Positions 32,075 to 40,776 of a stretch of 64,000 bases of DNA are shown in pieces. The notes below the pieces were generated by a model. It did not search any database and was not told where the DNA came from. It worked only from the letters and a program-made list of their open reading frames with translations. The position numbers were made by a program, and so were the translations under genes. Numbering within the stretch: position 1 is the first letter of the stretch; each line of letters starts with the position of its first letter. The stretch spans positions 1 through 64,000 of the forward strand of contig WTGO01000065.1 in the NCBI GenBank assembly GCA_011523515.1, given 5' to 3'. The stretch comes from Chloroflexota bacterium. Lineage in GTDB: Bacteria > Chloroflexota > Anaerolineae > Aggregatilineales > Phototrophicaceae.

Positions 32075-33880
32075 CTAATGATAGCTGGATAACTCCAGAT
32101 CATCGGCGCGAAATTGCATTTCATACAGTTTGGCATAGAGGCCCCGCTGCGCCATCAATTCTTCGTGTCGGCCGATCTCAACGACGCGGCCCTCATCCAG
32201 CACGATGATGCGATGCGCGATTCGAACGGTGCTAAGGCGATGCGCGATGATCAAGGTCGTGCGATGCTGCATCAGCCGGGCCAGCGCTTCTTGCACCAGA
32301 AGTTCGCTCTCGTTATCCAGGCTGGATGTGGCTTCATCCAGCAGCAATATCGACGGGTCCTTGAGCAGCGCTCGCGCAATCGCCACCCGTTGGCGCTGTC
32401 CGCCGCTGAGCTTGATGCCCCGCTCGCCGACTATAGAATTGTAGCCTTTGGGCAGCTCCAGGATAAAGTCGTGGGCGTTGGCTGAACGAGCCGCGGCTAT
32501 CATTTGCGATTCGTCGGCGTCCAGCCGGCCGTACAAGATGTTTTCGCGGATAGTGCCGCCGAATAGCAAGGTCTCCTGAGGCACGATGCCAATATGCCGC
32601 CTCAGGCTGCTCTGTGTGACAGCGCGAATATCGCGCCCGTCAACACGTATCGCGCCTGAATCGGGGTCGTAGAAGCGCGGGATCAGGTTGAACAGAGTCG
32701 TCTTGCCCGCGCCGCTTGGACCGACCAGGGCGATAATTTCGCCCGCGGCTATGTCCAGGTCGATATGGCGCAAGACTTCCTGGTCATTGTCATAAGCAAA
32801 GCATACATCGCGCAGCGAAATGGCGCCCTCGACGGCTGCCAGCGGAGCAGCGTCCGGCGCATCCTGCACATCCGGCAGGGTATCCAAAATTTCGAAGACG
32901 CGCTTGGTCGCGCCCAGCGCTTCTTGAAATTGAGAGTAGACGCTGATGACGCCGGCGAAGCTGGCCGCGACCGTCATGCCGTAGACCAGAAACGATATGA
33001 GTTCGCCGGGGCTGAGCCGCCCGTCCAGCACCTCGCGGCCGCCAAACCATAGAATCAGCGCCAGGCCGGCGAAAGCGAAGAAGCCGATGATGGGACCAAA
33101 TACCGACCGCACCGTCAGCAACTTGACCGCTGCGCGAAAGGCAACGCCGATGGCCCGGTTGTAGCGGCCGATCTCGTATGCCTCCCGCACGAAGCTCTTG
33201 ACCTCGCGGATATTCTGAAATACTTCTTCCGCCACAACCGTCGCGTCCGCGATCTCGTCCTGCACCCGCGTACTGGTGCGGCGGATGGCGCCGCCCAGCA
33301 CGAAGGCGACGCCCACGATGAGCGGCATCAGCACGATGATGAACATGGTCAATCGCCAATTGAGGTAGAACATGATGGCGATCGACCCGATCAGCGTCAG
33401 CGACTGCTGCAAGAACGTGCTGACATTGCCCGTGAGCACGGTACGCACGACCGTGACATCGGAGGAGATGCGGCTGATCAGCTCGCCGACTCGGCGATCG
33501 GCATAGTAGCGAACGGAGAGTGTCTGCAAATGCGCGTAAAGCTCGCAGCGCATATCGACCACGATGCGCTCGCCAACGAAGTTGAGATTGTAATTCTGCA
33601 AAAAACTGGCCAGCGAACGAAACACAAACACAGCCATCAGCAACAGCGTAATCGCATCGAGTAAATTAGAGTCGGCGTCTTGGAAGACCGAGTCGATCAC
33701 GCGCTGAATCACCGCTGGAAAGACCAGGCTAAGGGCCGAGGCGAAGATGAGCCCGATGGTGGCCAGCAGCAGCCTTAGCTTGTAGGGGCGCAGGTAGGCC
33801 AGCAGTCGACGCCATTGCACTTTGGTCGCGGGAATGTCGCGCCGGTCAGCGCCGCCGTCCGAGCGGATTCGATAAATCAT
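32075..33880 (-). CDS. ABC exporter half-transporter (MsbA-like, fused membrane and ATPase domains)
   Basis: The 601-residue protein has six transmembrane helices within residues 35-310, with the linker SFVREAYEIGRYN typical of ABC_membrane domains. The nucleotide-binding domain has Walker A GPSGAGKTT near residue 392, signature LSGGQRQRVAIARALL, Walker B ILLLDEATSSLD and the H-loop IIAHRLST. It should work as a homodimer exporting lipids or drugs. Substrate is not predictable. It is in a co-directional block with the methyltransferase and the GH63-like gene upstream. Confidence 0.92.
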   Translation of the reverse strand: MIYRIRSDGGADRRDIPATKVQWRRLLAYLRPYKLRLLLATIGLIFASALSLVFPAVIQRVIDSVFQDADSNLLDAITLLLMAVFVFRSLASFLQNYNLNFVGERIVVDMRCELYAHLQTLSVRYYADRRVGELISRISSDVTVVRTVLTGNVSTFLQQSLTLIGSIAIMFYLNWRLTMFIIVLMPLIVGVAFVLGGAIRRTSTRVQDEIADATVVAEEVFQNIREVKSFVREAYEIGRYNRAIGVAFRAAVKLLTVRSVFGPIIGFFAFAGLALILWFGGREVLDGRLSPGELISFLVYGMTVAASFAGVISVYSQFQEALGATKRVFEILDTLPDVQDAPDAAPLAAVEGAISLRDVCFAYDNDQEVLRHIDLDIAAGEIIALVGPSGAGKTTLFNLIPRFYDPDSGAIRVDGRDIRAVTQSSLRRHIGIVPQETLLFGGTIRENILYGRLDADESQMIAAARSANAHDFILELPKGYNSIVGERGIKLSGGQRQRVAIARALLKDPSILLLDEATSSLDNESELLVQEALARLMQHRTTLIIAHRLSTVRIAHRIIVLDEGRVVEIGRHEELMAQRGLYAKLYEMQFRADDLELSSYH

Positions 33881-33947
33881 GGCATTTGCGTTCTAACGTA
33901 TTCGCAGCTGCAGTTTGGCGCAGGCCGGCCCGGCCGGGCGCGAAGTC

Positions 33948-36548
33948 TCACGGCATCCCGCGCTCCGTGGCGTCGCCGTCATCAGGCGGCAACCCGCGCT
34001 CCGCGTTGTCTGGCGAATCGCTGGCGGAGTCGACGCTGTCTTCGACTTCGATTGTTACGGGACCGTCCGTTTCGTCTTCGCTTGGCATGGGAATATCCGG
34101 CATGTCCAGCGGATCCTTTGCGGGCGATTCCGCTTCCGGCGGCCTTGGATCTTGCACTGACTGCCAAGGCGCTTCGGCTTCGAGCGTGATGACATGACCG
34201 GTGGGGAATTCAACCCGGCTCTCCTGCGCGCTGCGCGACACCGTGACGCCGTGCTGCTCAACGGTAACCGGTTGATTCCAGGTGAATTCGCCGCCCAGCC
34301 AGACTTTGTCCGCGGCGATGATGCGAATGCCGATGACATCACTCAGCAGCTTCAAGGGCGCGATTCCATCCAGATGGTGATCCTCGCCAAATCCCTTGGC
34401 TTCGTCGGCGTGGTAGAACTGCGTCAATCTGCCCTCCCGCTCCAACACGCGCGAGAGCGCATCGAGCAGCCGCTTTACGATCTCCGTCGCTTCCTGGCGA
34501 TAGCCGGTTTTGAGCATGCCCTCGCAGACCAGCGTCAGCCAGTAGATCCAGATCCCGCCGCCGCCGCGGACGTTGGAAGGGTCATAGTTGCGGTCGCTGG
34601 CGCTGACCATCGTAAGCCCGTTTGGCCGCAGGAAGTGCGCCTCATCAAGCGCCAGCTCAACCAGAGCGGCGGCGCGCTCGGGCGCTAGCCGACCGGTCCA
34701 CAGGGGCAGCAGCGCATTGATGTCCAGTCGGCTGCTATCCAGCGTGCGCGCGTAGACCTTGTATACGCGGCTGAGCCCCTTTATCGCGATCCGCTCCACC
34801 TGTGCCAGCGGCTGCTCTGTGGTGTAGACGCCTTGACGATTCTGCCAGAGAAAATCATCAACCGACGCCTCGACAAGCAGCGCCGCGCCTCGCTGGTCTT
34901 TACCCTCCAGCCGCATGGTGATGCGCGGACGTTGACTGACTCCGCCGACCACGCGCACCATCACGCGAGCCGGCTTCTCCAACTCCTGCCCTATCTCGTG
35001 CACCTGGTCGCCGGCGCCGCGGTATACCAGATCGACGCTGGCGCTGGTCAAATGCGAGTCGCGGTCGCGGTAGGCGTAGCGGCTCCCGTCCCAGAACTCC
35101 TCCAGATGCGCTTCCAGCAAATGCAAATGCTCTTCAGCAAATTCAGCCGTCTCGCTCTCGCCGCTCAGCGTCGCCAGCTGGCGCAGCGCATCGGCTTCGG
35201 AAATCAAATAAGCCAGCAAATCCGGCGCTTCCAGCTGGCGCGCATCGGCGCCCTGGGCCCAGGCCTGGCCGCGGCCGAATGTGGGAAAAGCGATATATCC
35301 CATCTGGCGCTCTGCCGCCCATTCCGGCACGCCATCCCCGTCGGCATCCTGCGCCAGCCAGCGCGAAAAGAACGCGCGCAAGGCAGGCAGCGTCTCAGCG
35401 GCGAATGCCTGGTCATTCGTCTCCTCCACTATCGTCAGACAGAGTCGCGCCAGAATAGGTATCTGCAAGACGCCTTGTCGCTGACCGCCCAGGCCGGGCC
35501 GGCGATCGATGACACCGGCCTCGTCGCTCGCGGCAAAATAGTTGCGCAGGATTCCCTTGGCCAAGGCGTGATCAATGCCGGCCAGGGCCGCTGCGGCGGC
35601 TACAGTAAAAGTCGGATCTTGCCCGGACCAGGCGCGCACGTGATCAGCGCCATCGCCGCGCCGGCTCCAGCCCCGGTCGGCGCATCGATAGGCGACCAGA
35701 GAGTAGTGGGGCAGATGCTCCGTCGGGTCCATGAGCGACTTGATCAGCTGGGCCGCTGAATAGTCGACCAGCAGATCCCACTCGGCCTTGCCTGTGCTGA
35801 TCTTGGGAATCGCGGCGGCATTGCGCTCGATCTGTTCAAAGTAGGGCGCCCATGGCCGCGACATCCAGTTCATAGCGACGCTGTACGAGTCGCGCATGTC
35901 TTCCAAACCGGCGACTACGAAGGGAATGCGCATGCTTGCGCCGGGCGCCAACTCAATCAGGCAGCCGATCTTGGGACTGCTGATTCTGCCGCCGTAGACT
36001 TCGACGCTAGCCCCTTCCAGCGTGACCACCGGATCGAGATTGCCGATCTCGCCCAGATGCAGCGCGAGGCTGTAATCCGCCATCGTCAGCACATTGAGCT
36101 TTTGATTGCGGCCGCTGATGACGACATGCCCAAAGACATCGAGCTGCAGGCTGAGGTGATCCGCGCCCTGGTTCTTCAAGTTGAATTCAGCGCCGGCCAC
36201 CCGCGAATCCATCGTCCAGAAGCGCGCGACCAGGTCCAGGTCCGCGATCGGCGCCGCTTCGACCTGGATGAAGTCGGCGGCGAAATAGGTGATGACGGGT
36301 GCGCGCGCGTAGCCGAGGTGCTGGTAAATGACGCCGCTCTCGACGCGCCACATTGGCACCAGGCTGACCAATCCCGCCCGCCCGCCGAATTCAGTTTGGA
36401 AGGCCAGGGCCGCTTCATCGCGCGCGCCAAGACGCACCGCCCAAGCCTGGTCGTCGACATAATCCGTGCGGCTGCTGCGCGCGTCCGCCGCCAGATGGAA
36501 TTCAAACGGTCGCTCGGCTGTGATGCTCTGTCGCCTGAGATTGCGCAT
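33948..36548 (-). CDS. GH63-like (alpha/alpha)6-barrel glycosidase-like protein with acidic tail
   Basis: The 866-residue protein has an N-terminal beta-rich part (residues about 1-230) and a helical-barrel part with RGWSRRGDGADHVRAWSGQDP, AQDADGDGVPEWAAERQMGY and FPTFGRGQAWAQG, which resemble the glucosidase/mannosylglycerate hydrolase type barrels. After the barrel comes a low-complexity tail of about 60 residues rich in Pro, Asp and Glu. No signal peptide is seen. It may hydrolyse or bind a compatible-solute or storage glycoside. It sits 17 bases after a lipoprotein gene and may be co-transcribed with it. Family placement is tentative. Confidence 0.65.
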   Translation of the reverse strand: MRNLRRQSITAERPFEFHLAADARSSRTDYVDDQAWAVRLGARDEAALAFQTEFGGRAGLVSLVPMWRVESGVIYQHLGYARAPVITYFAADFIQVEAAPIADLDLVARFWTMDSRVAGAEFNLKNQGADHLSLQLDVFGHVVISGRNQKLNVLTMADYSLALHLGEIGNLDPVVTLEGASVEVYGGRISSPKIGCLIELAPGASMRIPFVVAGLEDMRDSYSVAMNWMSRPWAPYFEQIERNAAAIPKISTGKAEWDLLVDYSAAQLIKSLMDPTEHLPHYSLVAYRCADRGWSRRGDGADHVRAWSGQDPTFTVAAAAALAGIDHALAKGILRNYFAASDEAGVIDRRPGLGGQRQGVLQIPILARLCLTIVEETNDQAFAAETLPALRAFFSRWLAQDADGDGVPEWAAERQMGYIAFPTFGRGQAWAQGADARQLEAPDLLAYLISEADALRQLATLSGESETAEFAEEHLHLLEAHLEEFWDGSRYAYRDRDSHLTSASVDLVYRGAGDQVHEIGQELEKPARVMVRVVGGVSQRPRITMRLEGKDQRGAALLVEASVDDFLWQNRQGVYTTEQPLAQVERIAIKGLSRVYKVYARTLDSSRLDINALLPLWTGRLAPERAAALVELALDEAHFLRPNGLTMVSASDRNYDPSNVRGGGGIWIYWLTLVCEGMLKTGYRQEATEIVKRLLDALSRVLEREGRLTQFYHADEAKGFGEDHHLDGIAPLKLLSDVIGIRIIAADKVWLGGEFTWNQPVTVEQHGVTVSRSAQESRVEFPTGHVITLEAEAPWQSVQDPRPPEAESPAKDPLDMPDIPMPSEDETDGPVTIEVEDSVDSASDSPDNAERGLPPDDGDATERGMP

Positions 36549-36565
36549 GGAAGTTCCAGCCCGGC

Positions 36566-37249
36566 TTATCTATCAATGGCCCAGGTAAAGGTCTCTTCGA
36601 AAAAGCGAAAATCATCGCCGTTGGCGGCTCTCACCTGGTGGTAGCCCGGACCCGGCACATATTCATTGTCGTCGTTGATGTGACCACCCTGCTTGTAGAC
36701 GTAGCGAGATGTATGCCCCCGCTCCAGCTCGAGCGCCCAACCGATTTTCTGGCGCACTTCCATGTTTTCCCGCCACAGCTTGCCAAACCCTCGAATCGGC
36801 TGATGCATATCCACGGGCGGCGCCACCTGCGGGTCATACTCCGCTTCGCCTTCGACGAAGGTATCGTCATAGACGGTCCAGATGCGGTTGCCGGCGTCGT
36901 CCCTCGTCAGCGCCCATATCTGCCCAATTGGCTGCAGCCAGAACATCCAGCCGCGTTCAAAGCGTTGTTCAGCGACGTAAATCTTCGCCTTCACTTGCGT
37001 GGGAAAGGGATCCGCTGTGGGGGTGATCGTCGGCGTGCCGGTGGGTACGACTGCCGTGGGAACCGCTTCGGTAGGGGCGTACTCGGCCGTTCCGGTAGCG
37101 GCCATACTGCCCAGTGTGGCAATGTGCTGCGCCACGGCTTCGGCCTCTGCGGTAGCTGTCTGCCGCTCCGGCGCCACCGTCGGCCCCTGGCAGGCGCTAA
37201 GCAAGCTGAGCATCAGCAGCAGCCAGATTCGTTTGCTGATCGTGAACAT
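36566..37249 (-). CDS. Secreted lipoprotein with Thr/Pro-rich linker
   Basis: The 227-residue protein has a lipoprotein signal peptide (MFTISKRIWLLLMLSLLSAC with lipobox LSAC). A linker rich in Thr, Pro and Ala follows (TGTPTITPTADPFPT), then a globular domain with IWTVYDDTF and ending FFEETFTWAIDR. The function is unknown. Such TPT-type linkers are common in Chloroflexota surface proteins. The chosen ATG lies 40 codons into the longest frame and is the only start giving a signal peptide. Its neighbour downstream is the GH63-like gene. Confidence 0.8.
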   Translation of the reverse strand: MFTISKRIWLLLMLSLLSACQGPTVAPERQTATAEAEAVAQHIATLGSMAATGTAEYAPTEAVPTAVVPTGTPTITPTADPFPTQVKAKIYVAEQRFERGWMFWLQPIGQIWALTRDDAGNRIWTVYDDTFVEGEAEYDPQVAPPVDMHQPIRGFGKLWRENMEVRQKIGWALELERGHTSRYVYKQGGHINDDNEYVPGPGYHQVRAANGDDFRFFEETFTWAIDR

Positions 37250-37420
37250 GTTCCCGGCTCCGCCATGTGGACATTGATGATAGTGACGCCATTGTATCAG
37301 AGCGAATACGTACCGCAAGCTGGGCTGGCGCCAGGCGCAATCGCAGCGGCTTTTGACCTGTTCATTCATGCCTGAAGCTTATACGATTTGGCGTTACGGG
37401 CAGTTGCGAAGGCGGCGACA

Positions 37421-37750
37421 GTGGCGATCAAACCGCGGCAAGTTACGCTGAACAGATCGGCCGAAACCTTAATCATTGAGTGGTCGGATGGATTGGCAAG
37501 CCAATATCCGCTGAGCCATTTGCGCGAAGCATGTCCCTGCGTCGAATGCCGCGGCGGGCACGCCAAGATGGGTCTGGAACACGCGCCGGATGACATTCTG
37601 CAGTTGACGCCGCGGCGCTCGTACGCGGTGACAGCGCTGGTCGCGGTTGGCAATTACGCTCTGCAGCCCACCTGGGACGATGGACACAGCACCGGTATCT
37701 ACACTTGGGAATACCTGCGGCTCATCTCGCCGCAGCAGCCGGATGGCTGA
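37421..37750 (+). CDS. DUF971 domain protein (gamma-butyrobetaine-hydroxylase-like N-terminal domain)
   Basis: The protein is about 109 residues from a GTG start; a TTG 33 bases upstream is an alternative. It has the DUF971 pattern ETLIIEWSDGLASQYPLSHLREACPCVECRGG and ends GIYTWEYLRLI. The Cys-x-x-Cys in CPCVEC suggests zinc binding. Such stand-alone domains occur in many bacteria, sometimes linked to Fe-S cluster proteins, but the function is not settled. It is divergent from the lipoprotein gene. Confidence 0.85.
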   Translation: MAIKPRQVTLNRSAETLIIEWSDGLASQYPLSHLREACPCVECRGGHAKMGLEHAPDDILQLTPRRSYAVTALVAVGNYALQPTWDDGHSTGIYTWEYLRLISPQQPDG

Positions 37751-37979
37751 TTCGGCCGCGGCTTTGGCCTGGAGTTGACTGGTCGCTGGTCGACGATGTT
37801 TGACATCGGCGAACCGGCTTGTGGGCTTGTGTAGCTGGAAGTTGCGCCTAGGGGCGCCGTCGCCGTCGGTGCGATCATCGGCGCCGAAGACGTCACGCGC
37901 TGCCAGCGGCGCGCCCGCCTGCTATACTATTCAGGGTAAGCGTGTCGACTATATGAATCAGACGACCAGGAGCGCTAAG
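37751..37979. other. Intergenic region with a degenerate reading frame
   Basis: The 229-base gap contains a plus-strand frame (about 37797-37940) that reads like protein (MFDIGEPACGLV, stop, LEVAPRGAVAVGAIIGAEDVTR) but is interrupted by TAG. Near its end is TATACT (37922-37927) without a good -35 element, and AGGAG before the next start. It may hold the promoter of the MaoC-type gene and a decayed fragment. Confidence 0.3.
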
Positions 37980-38861
37980 ATGTCGCCTCCCACTTTGGAG
38001 ACGGTCGAGCGGGCTTTAGGCGCCAAGCTGCTGCATACGCGCTACGCCTACAGTGAGCGCGACGCCGTACTTTATGCTTTGGGGGTCGGCGCCCCAGCGC
38101 ACTGGCTGGCGCCGCGTGAACTAAAATTCGTCCACGAATTGCGCGCCGACTTTCAGGTATTGCCCACTTTTGCCGTCATCTTCGCCAAAGAACTCCACGA
38201 CCTTGTGCTTAGCGGAGATATCGCCGGCATCAAATACAATCCCATGCTGCTGGTCCACGGCGAGCAGCAGCTCAAGCTAGCCAAGAGCCTGCCGCCGGCG
38301 GCCGTTGTAGACTCGACCGTGAGGGTCGCGGAAATCTACGACAAAGGCAGCGGACTGCTAATGGTCCTGGACGTGATCAGTTGCGACGAATCCGGCGGCC
38401 TGCTCGCGCAGGCGCGGACGTCGATGTTTTTGCGCGGTTTGGGCGGATTCGGCGGCGAACGCGGTCCTAGCAGCCGGATCGACCTGCCTGACAGGCCGCC
38501 CGATGCGGTCGTCGAAGAAAAAACGAATACGCGCCAGGCCTTGCTCTATCGATTGGCGGGCGACGCCAATCCCCTGCATGTTGACCCGCAGATGGCCGCA
38601 ATCGGCAATTTTGACAGACCGATACTGCATGGTCTCTGTACCCTGGGTTTCAGCGCGCGCGCCGTGCTCAAGCGCTTCTGCGACAATGACGCCCAAAAGC
38701 TGGCCGGTATTCGTGCCAGGTTCGCTCACCACGTCTACCCGGGTGAGACGCTCCGCACCGAAATATGGCGGACGGGCGCCGGCGACGTCCACTTTCAGAC
38801 CAAAGTGAAAGAACGCGATGCTGTGGTCTTGAGCCAGGCCAGCGCGCAGCTCAGACCATAA
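37980..38861 (+). CDS. MaoC-like (R)-specific enoyl-CoA hydratase, two-hotdog form
   Basis: The 293-residue protein resembles hydratase 2 of peroxisomal MFE-2. The C-terminal hotdog has the signature YRLAGDANPLHVDPQMA near residue 192 with the catalytic Asp and His, followed by LHGLCTLGFSARAV. The N-terminal half is a second, degenerate hotdog. It probably hydrates 2-enoyl-CoAs to (R)-3-hydroxyacyl-CoAs. The ATG at 37980 has AGGAG 8 bases upstream and matches the family start; an ATG nine codons earlier lacks it. galT follows after 3 bases, an unusual pairing. Confidence 0.88.
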   Translation: MSPPTLETVERALGAKLLHTRYAYSERDAVLYALGVGAPAHWLAPRELKFVHELRADFQVLPTFAVIFAKELHDLVLSGDIAGIKYNPMLLVHGEQQLKLAKSLPPAAVVDSTVRVAEIYDKGSGLLMVLDVISCDESGGLLAQARTSMFLRGLGGFGGERGPSSRIDLPDRPPDAVVEEKTNTRQALLYRLAGDANPLHVDPQMAAIGNFDRPILHGLCTLGFSARAVLKRFCDNDAQKLAGIRARFAHHVYPGETLRTEIWRTGAGDVHFQTKVKERDAVVLSQASAQLRP

Positions 38862-38864
38862 GTT

Positions 38865-39926
38865 ATGGACTTGCCGCTGAGCGATCAGCCCCACAGGCGC
38901 TACAACCCGCTGCTGGACGAGTGGATTCTAGTCTCGCCGCATCGAACCAAGCGTCCCTGGCGGGGCGGGCGAGAGAAAGCGCCGGCGGACCAGCGCCCCC
39001 GCTACGATCCCGACTGCTATCTGTGCCCGGGCAACACGCGCGCCAACGGTCAGAGGAATCCCGACTATGACCACACCTTTGTCTTCGTCAACGACTTTTC
39101 CGCTGTCTTGCCGGATGTCCCGGACATCGAGTCGGGCGCCCGCCCGCTGTTTCGCTGGAGCTCGGTACGTGGCGAAGCGCGCGTGATCTGCTTCTCGCCG
39201 CGGCATGACTTGACCCTGGCCGAGATGTCGAGGGCGGAAATCCGTCTGGTCGTCGATCTCTGGGCGCAGCAGACCCAGGAACTGGGCCAACGTTTCAGTT
39301 GGGTGCAGGTCTTCGAGAACCGCGGCGACTTGATGGGCGCATCCAATCCGCATCCGCACGGACAGATTTGGGCCACGGACAGCATGGGTACCATCGCCGC
39401 TCGCGAAGATGCCAATCAACTTGATTACTTCCAGCGAACCGGGAGAGCGCTGTTGCTCGATTATGCCCGGCAGGAGTTAAACCGGGGCGAGCGCGCGGTG
39501 GTCGAGAATCAGAGCTGGCTGGTTGTGGTTCCCTACTGGGCGGTCTGGCCCTTTGAGACCTTGCTGCTGCCGAAGGAACGGGTCAGCCGTCTGCCCGATC
39601 TCGACAGCGCTCAGCGCGGCGATCTGGCGGAAATCCTGCAGCGGTTGCTGACGAAGTATGACAATCTGTTCGAAGTGTCTTTCCCCTATTCCATGGGTTG
39701 GCACGGCGCGCCCTTCAACGGAGAGCGTGGCCCGCACTGGCAATTGCATGCGCATTTTTTCCCGCCGCTGCTGCGCTCGGCTACGGTGAAGAAATTCATG
39801 GTTGGTTACGAAATGCTGGCGGAACCCCAGCGAGACTTAACGGCGGAGCAGGCGGCGGCGCGTCTTCAAGCCGTCTCTGACATTCACTACAAGCGGCGCC
39901 GAAGCGCGGGCGGCGCCGCGGGCTGA
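38865..39926 (+). CDS. galT: Galactose-1-phosphate uridylyltransferase
   Basis: The 353-residue protein has the GalT pattern: [21 protein letters not shown] at the N-terminus, the zinc-site cysteines in CYLCPGN, the active-site [11 protein letters not shown] (His-Pro-His) near residue 163, and a C-terminal [11 protein letters not shown] with the second metal/His motif. It exchanges UMP between UDP-glucose and galactose-1-phosphate in the Leloir pathway. It could serve galactose released by the carbohydrate locus at 4.5-28 kb, although it is not in that locus. No galK or galE is seen in the window. Confidence 0.95.
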   Translation: MDLPLSDQPHRRYNPLLDEWILVSPHRTKRPWRGGREKAPADQRPRYDPDCYLCPGNTRANGQRNPDYDHTFVFVNDFSAVLPDVPDIESGARPLFRWSSVRGEARVICFSPRHDLTLAEMSRAEIRLVVDLWAQQTQELGQRFSWVQVFENRGDLMGASNPHPHGQIWATDSMGTIAAREDANQLDYFQRTGRALLLDYARQELNRGERAVVENQSWLVVVPYWAVWPFETLLLPKERVSRLPDLDSAQRGDLAEILQRLLTKYDNLFEVSFPYSMGWHGAPFNGERGPHWQLHAHFFPPLLRSATVKKFMVGYEMLAEPQRDLTAEQAAARLQAVSDIHYKRRRSAGGAAG

Positions 39927-39975
39927 TTGGTGCGCGGCCTTCCGCTGGTGGCGCAGCGCAGCCTTGAGCGTGATA

Positions 39976-40003
39976 TTGACAATTGCCCGGCAAGCGGTAT
40001 ACT
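39976..40003 (+). promoter_or_regulatory. Strong sigma-70 promoter of tRNA-Leu
   Basis: TTGACA (39976-39981) and TATACT (39998-40003) are spaced 16 bases apart. The start would fall within the few bases before the mature tRNA at 40019. Confidence 0.85.
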
Positions 40004-40018
40004 GCCTACTGCTCAGCA

Positions 40019-40102
40019 GCCGAAGTGGCGGAATTGGCAGACGCGCTACGTTCAGGGCGTAGTTCTCTTCGGGGAGTGTGGGTTCGACTCCCACCTTCGG
40101 CA
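40019..40102 (+). tRNA. tRNA-Leu (anticodon CAG)
   Basis: The 84-base gene begins GCCGAAG, pairing with CTTCGGC before discriminator A. The anticodon stem CTACG/CGTAG holds the loop TTCAGGG with anticodon CAG. A long variable arm (class II, TTCTC..GGGAG type) and the T arm GTGGG-TTCGACT-CCCAC are present. It has its own promoter and a strong terminator. Confidence 0.95.
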
Positions 40103-40110
40103 CAAGGTCA

Positions 40111-40135
40111 ACCCGGCAATTAAGCCGGGTTTTTT
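40111..40135 (+). terminator. Rho-independent terminator of tRNA-Leu
   Basis: ACCCGGC and GCCGGGT form a 7-base-pair stem closing a 6-base loop and followed by a run of six T. It starts 9 bases after the tRNA. Confidence 0.93.
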
Positions 40136-40286
40136 GTTCTTTGTCCAGCGCAGTCGTTTTCCCTGGCCGCGCATGCGAGCGCCAGTGTAGACTGTCGCTG
40201 TGCAAAAGGCGTTTGCTCTTCGCTGGCGGATTCCGCGCGCTGTACTAAGATAAGAATTGGTGACTCCGGCTAGACGCGGACCGGCA

Positions 40287-40748
40287 ATGACGGACACGAC
40301 TATAAGCAGCGGCATAGAAGGAAATGCGCGGGCTCGCAATCGCTTTGGCGGGCGCTTGACCAGCATCCAGCTAATGCTGGCGGGCGCGCTGACCATCGGC
40401 TTGGTGCTCGCGCTGAATTTCAGCAGCCGCATCAGTCTCGATCGCGACCTGGCGCGAATCCACGCCGAATTCACTCGCGAAATCGAGGCGCTGCTGGCCG
40501 AGCAGAAAGAACTGATCGCCGAGCTGGAGTACGTCAAAAGTGATGCTTATGTCGAATATTGGGCGCGCGACGAAGGCAAAATGATTCGCGAGGGCGAATT
40601 CCTGATCCTGCCGCAGAGTGTGGGCGCGGCTGTGTACGAGCCAAGGCCGCAGCGCCGTCTGGTCGAATTCCAGACGACCAGGCCCGAGCCCAAGAATTGG
40701 GAATTATGGTGGGCGCTATTTTTTGACGAACCGCCGCCAACCGATTGA
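40287..40748 (+). CDS. FtsB/DivIC-like septum-formation initiator protein
   Basis: The 153-residue protein has a short cytoplasmic N-terminus and one transmembrane helix (LMLAGALTIGLVLALNFSS). A coiled-coil follows (ARIHAEFTREIEALLAEQKELIAELEY), then VEYWARDEGKMIREGEFLILP, the usual end of the DivIC/FtsB domain. It is probably part of the FtsQLB-type division complex in the membrane. A start TTG 30 bases upstream is possible. It converges on ygfZ. Confidence 0.85.
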   Translation: MTDTTISSGIEGNARARNRFGGRLTSIQLMLAGALTIGLVLALNFSSRISLDRDLARIHAEFTREIEALLAEQKELIAELEYVKSDAYVEYWARDEGKMIREGEFLILPQSVGAAVYEPRPQRRLVEFQTTRPEPKNWELWWALFFDEPPPTD

Positions 40749-40776
40749 CAGGGCGCTTGGGCGCAGAGAACGGGCG

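Noticed and set aside
37699-37896. Minus-strand 65-codon frame, Ser/Thr/Pro-rich
   Set aside because: It overlaps the DUF971 gene in antisense, and the Ser/Pro richness follows from GC-rich sequence. The plus-strand frame opposite looks more protein-like.
37922-37927. TATACT as a promoter -10 for the MaoC-type gene
   Set aside because: No TTGACA-like element lies 16-18 bases upstream.
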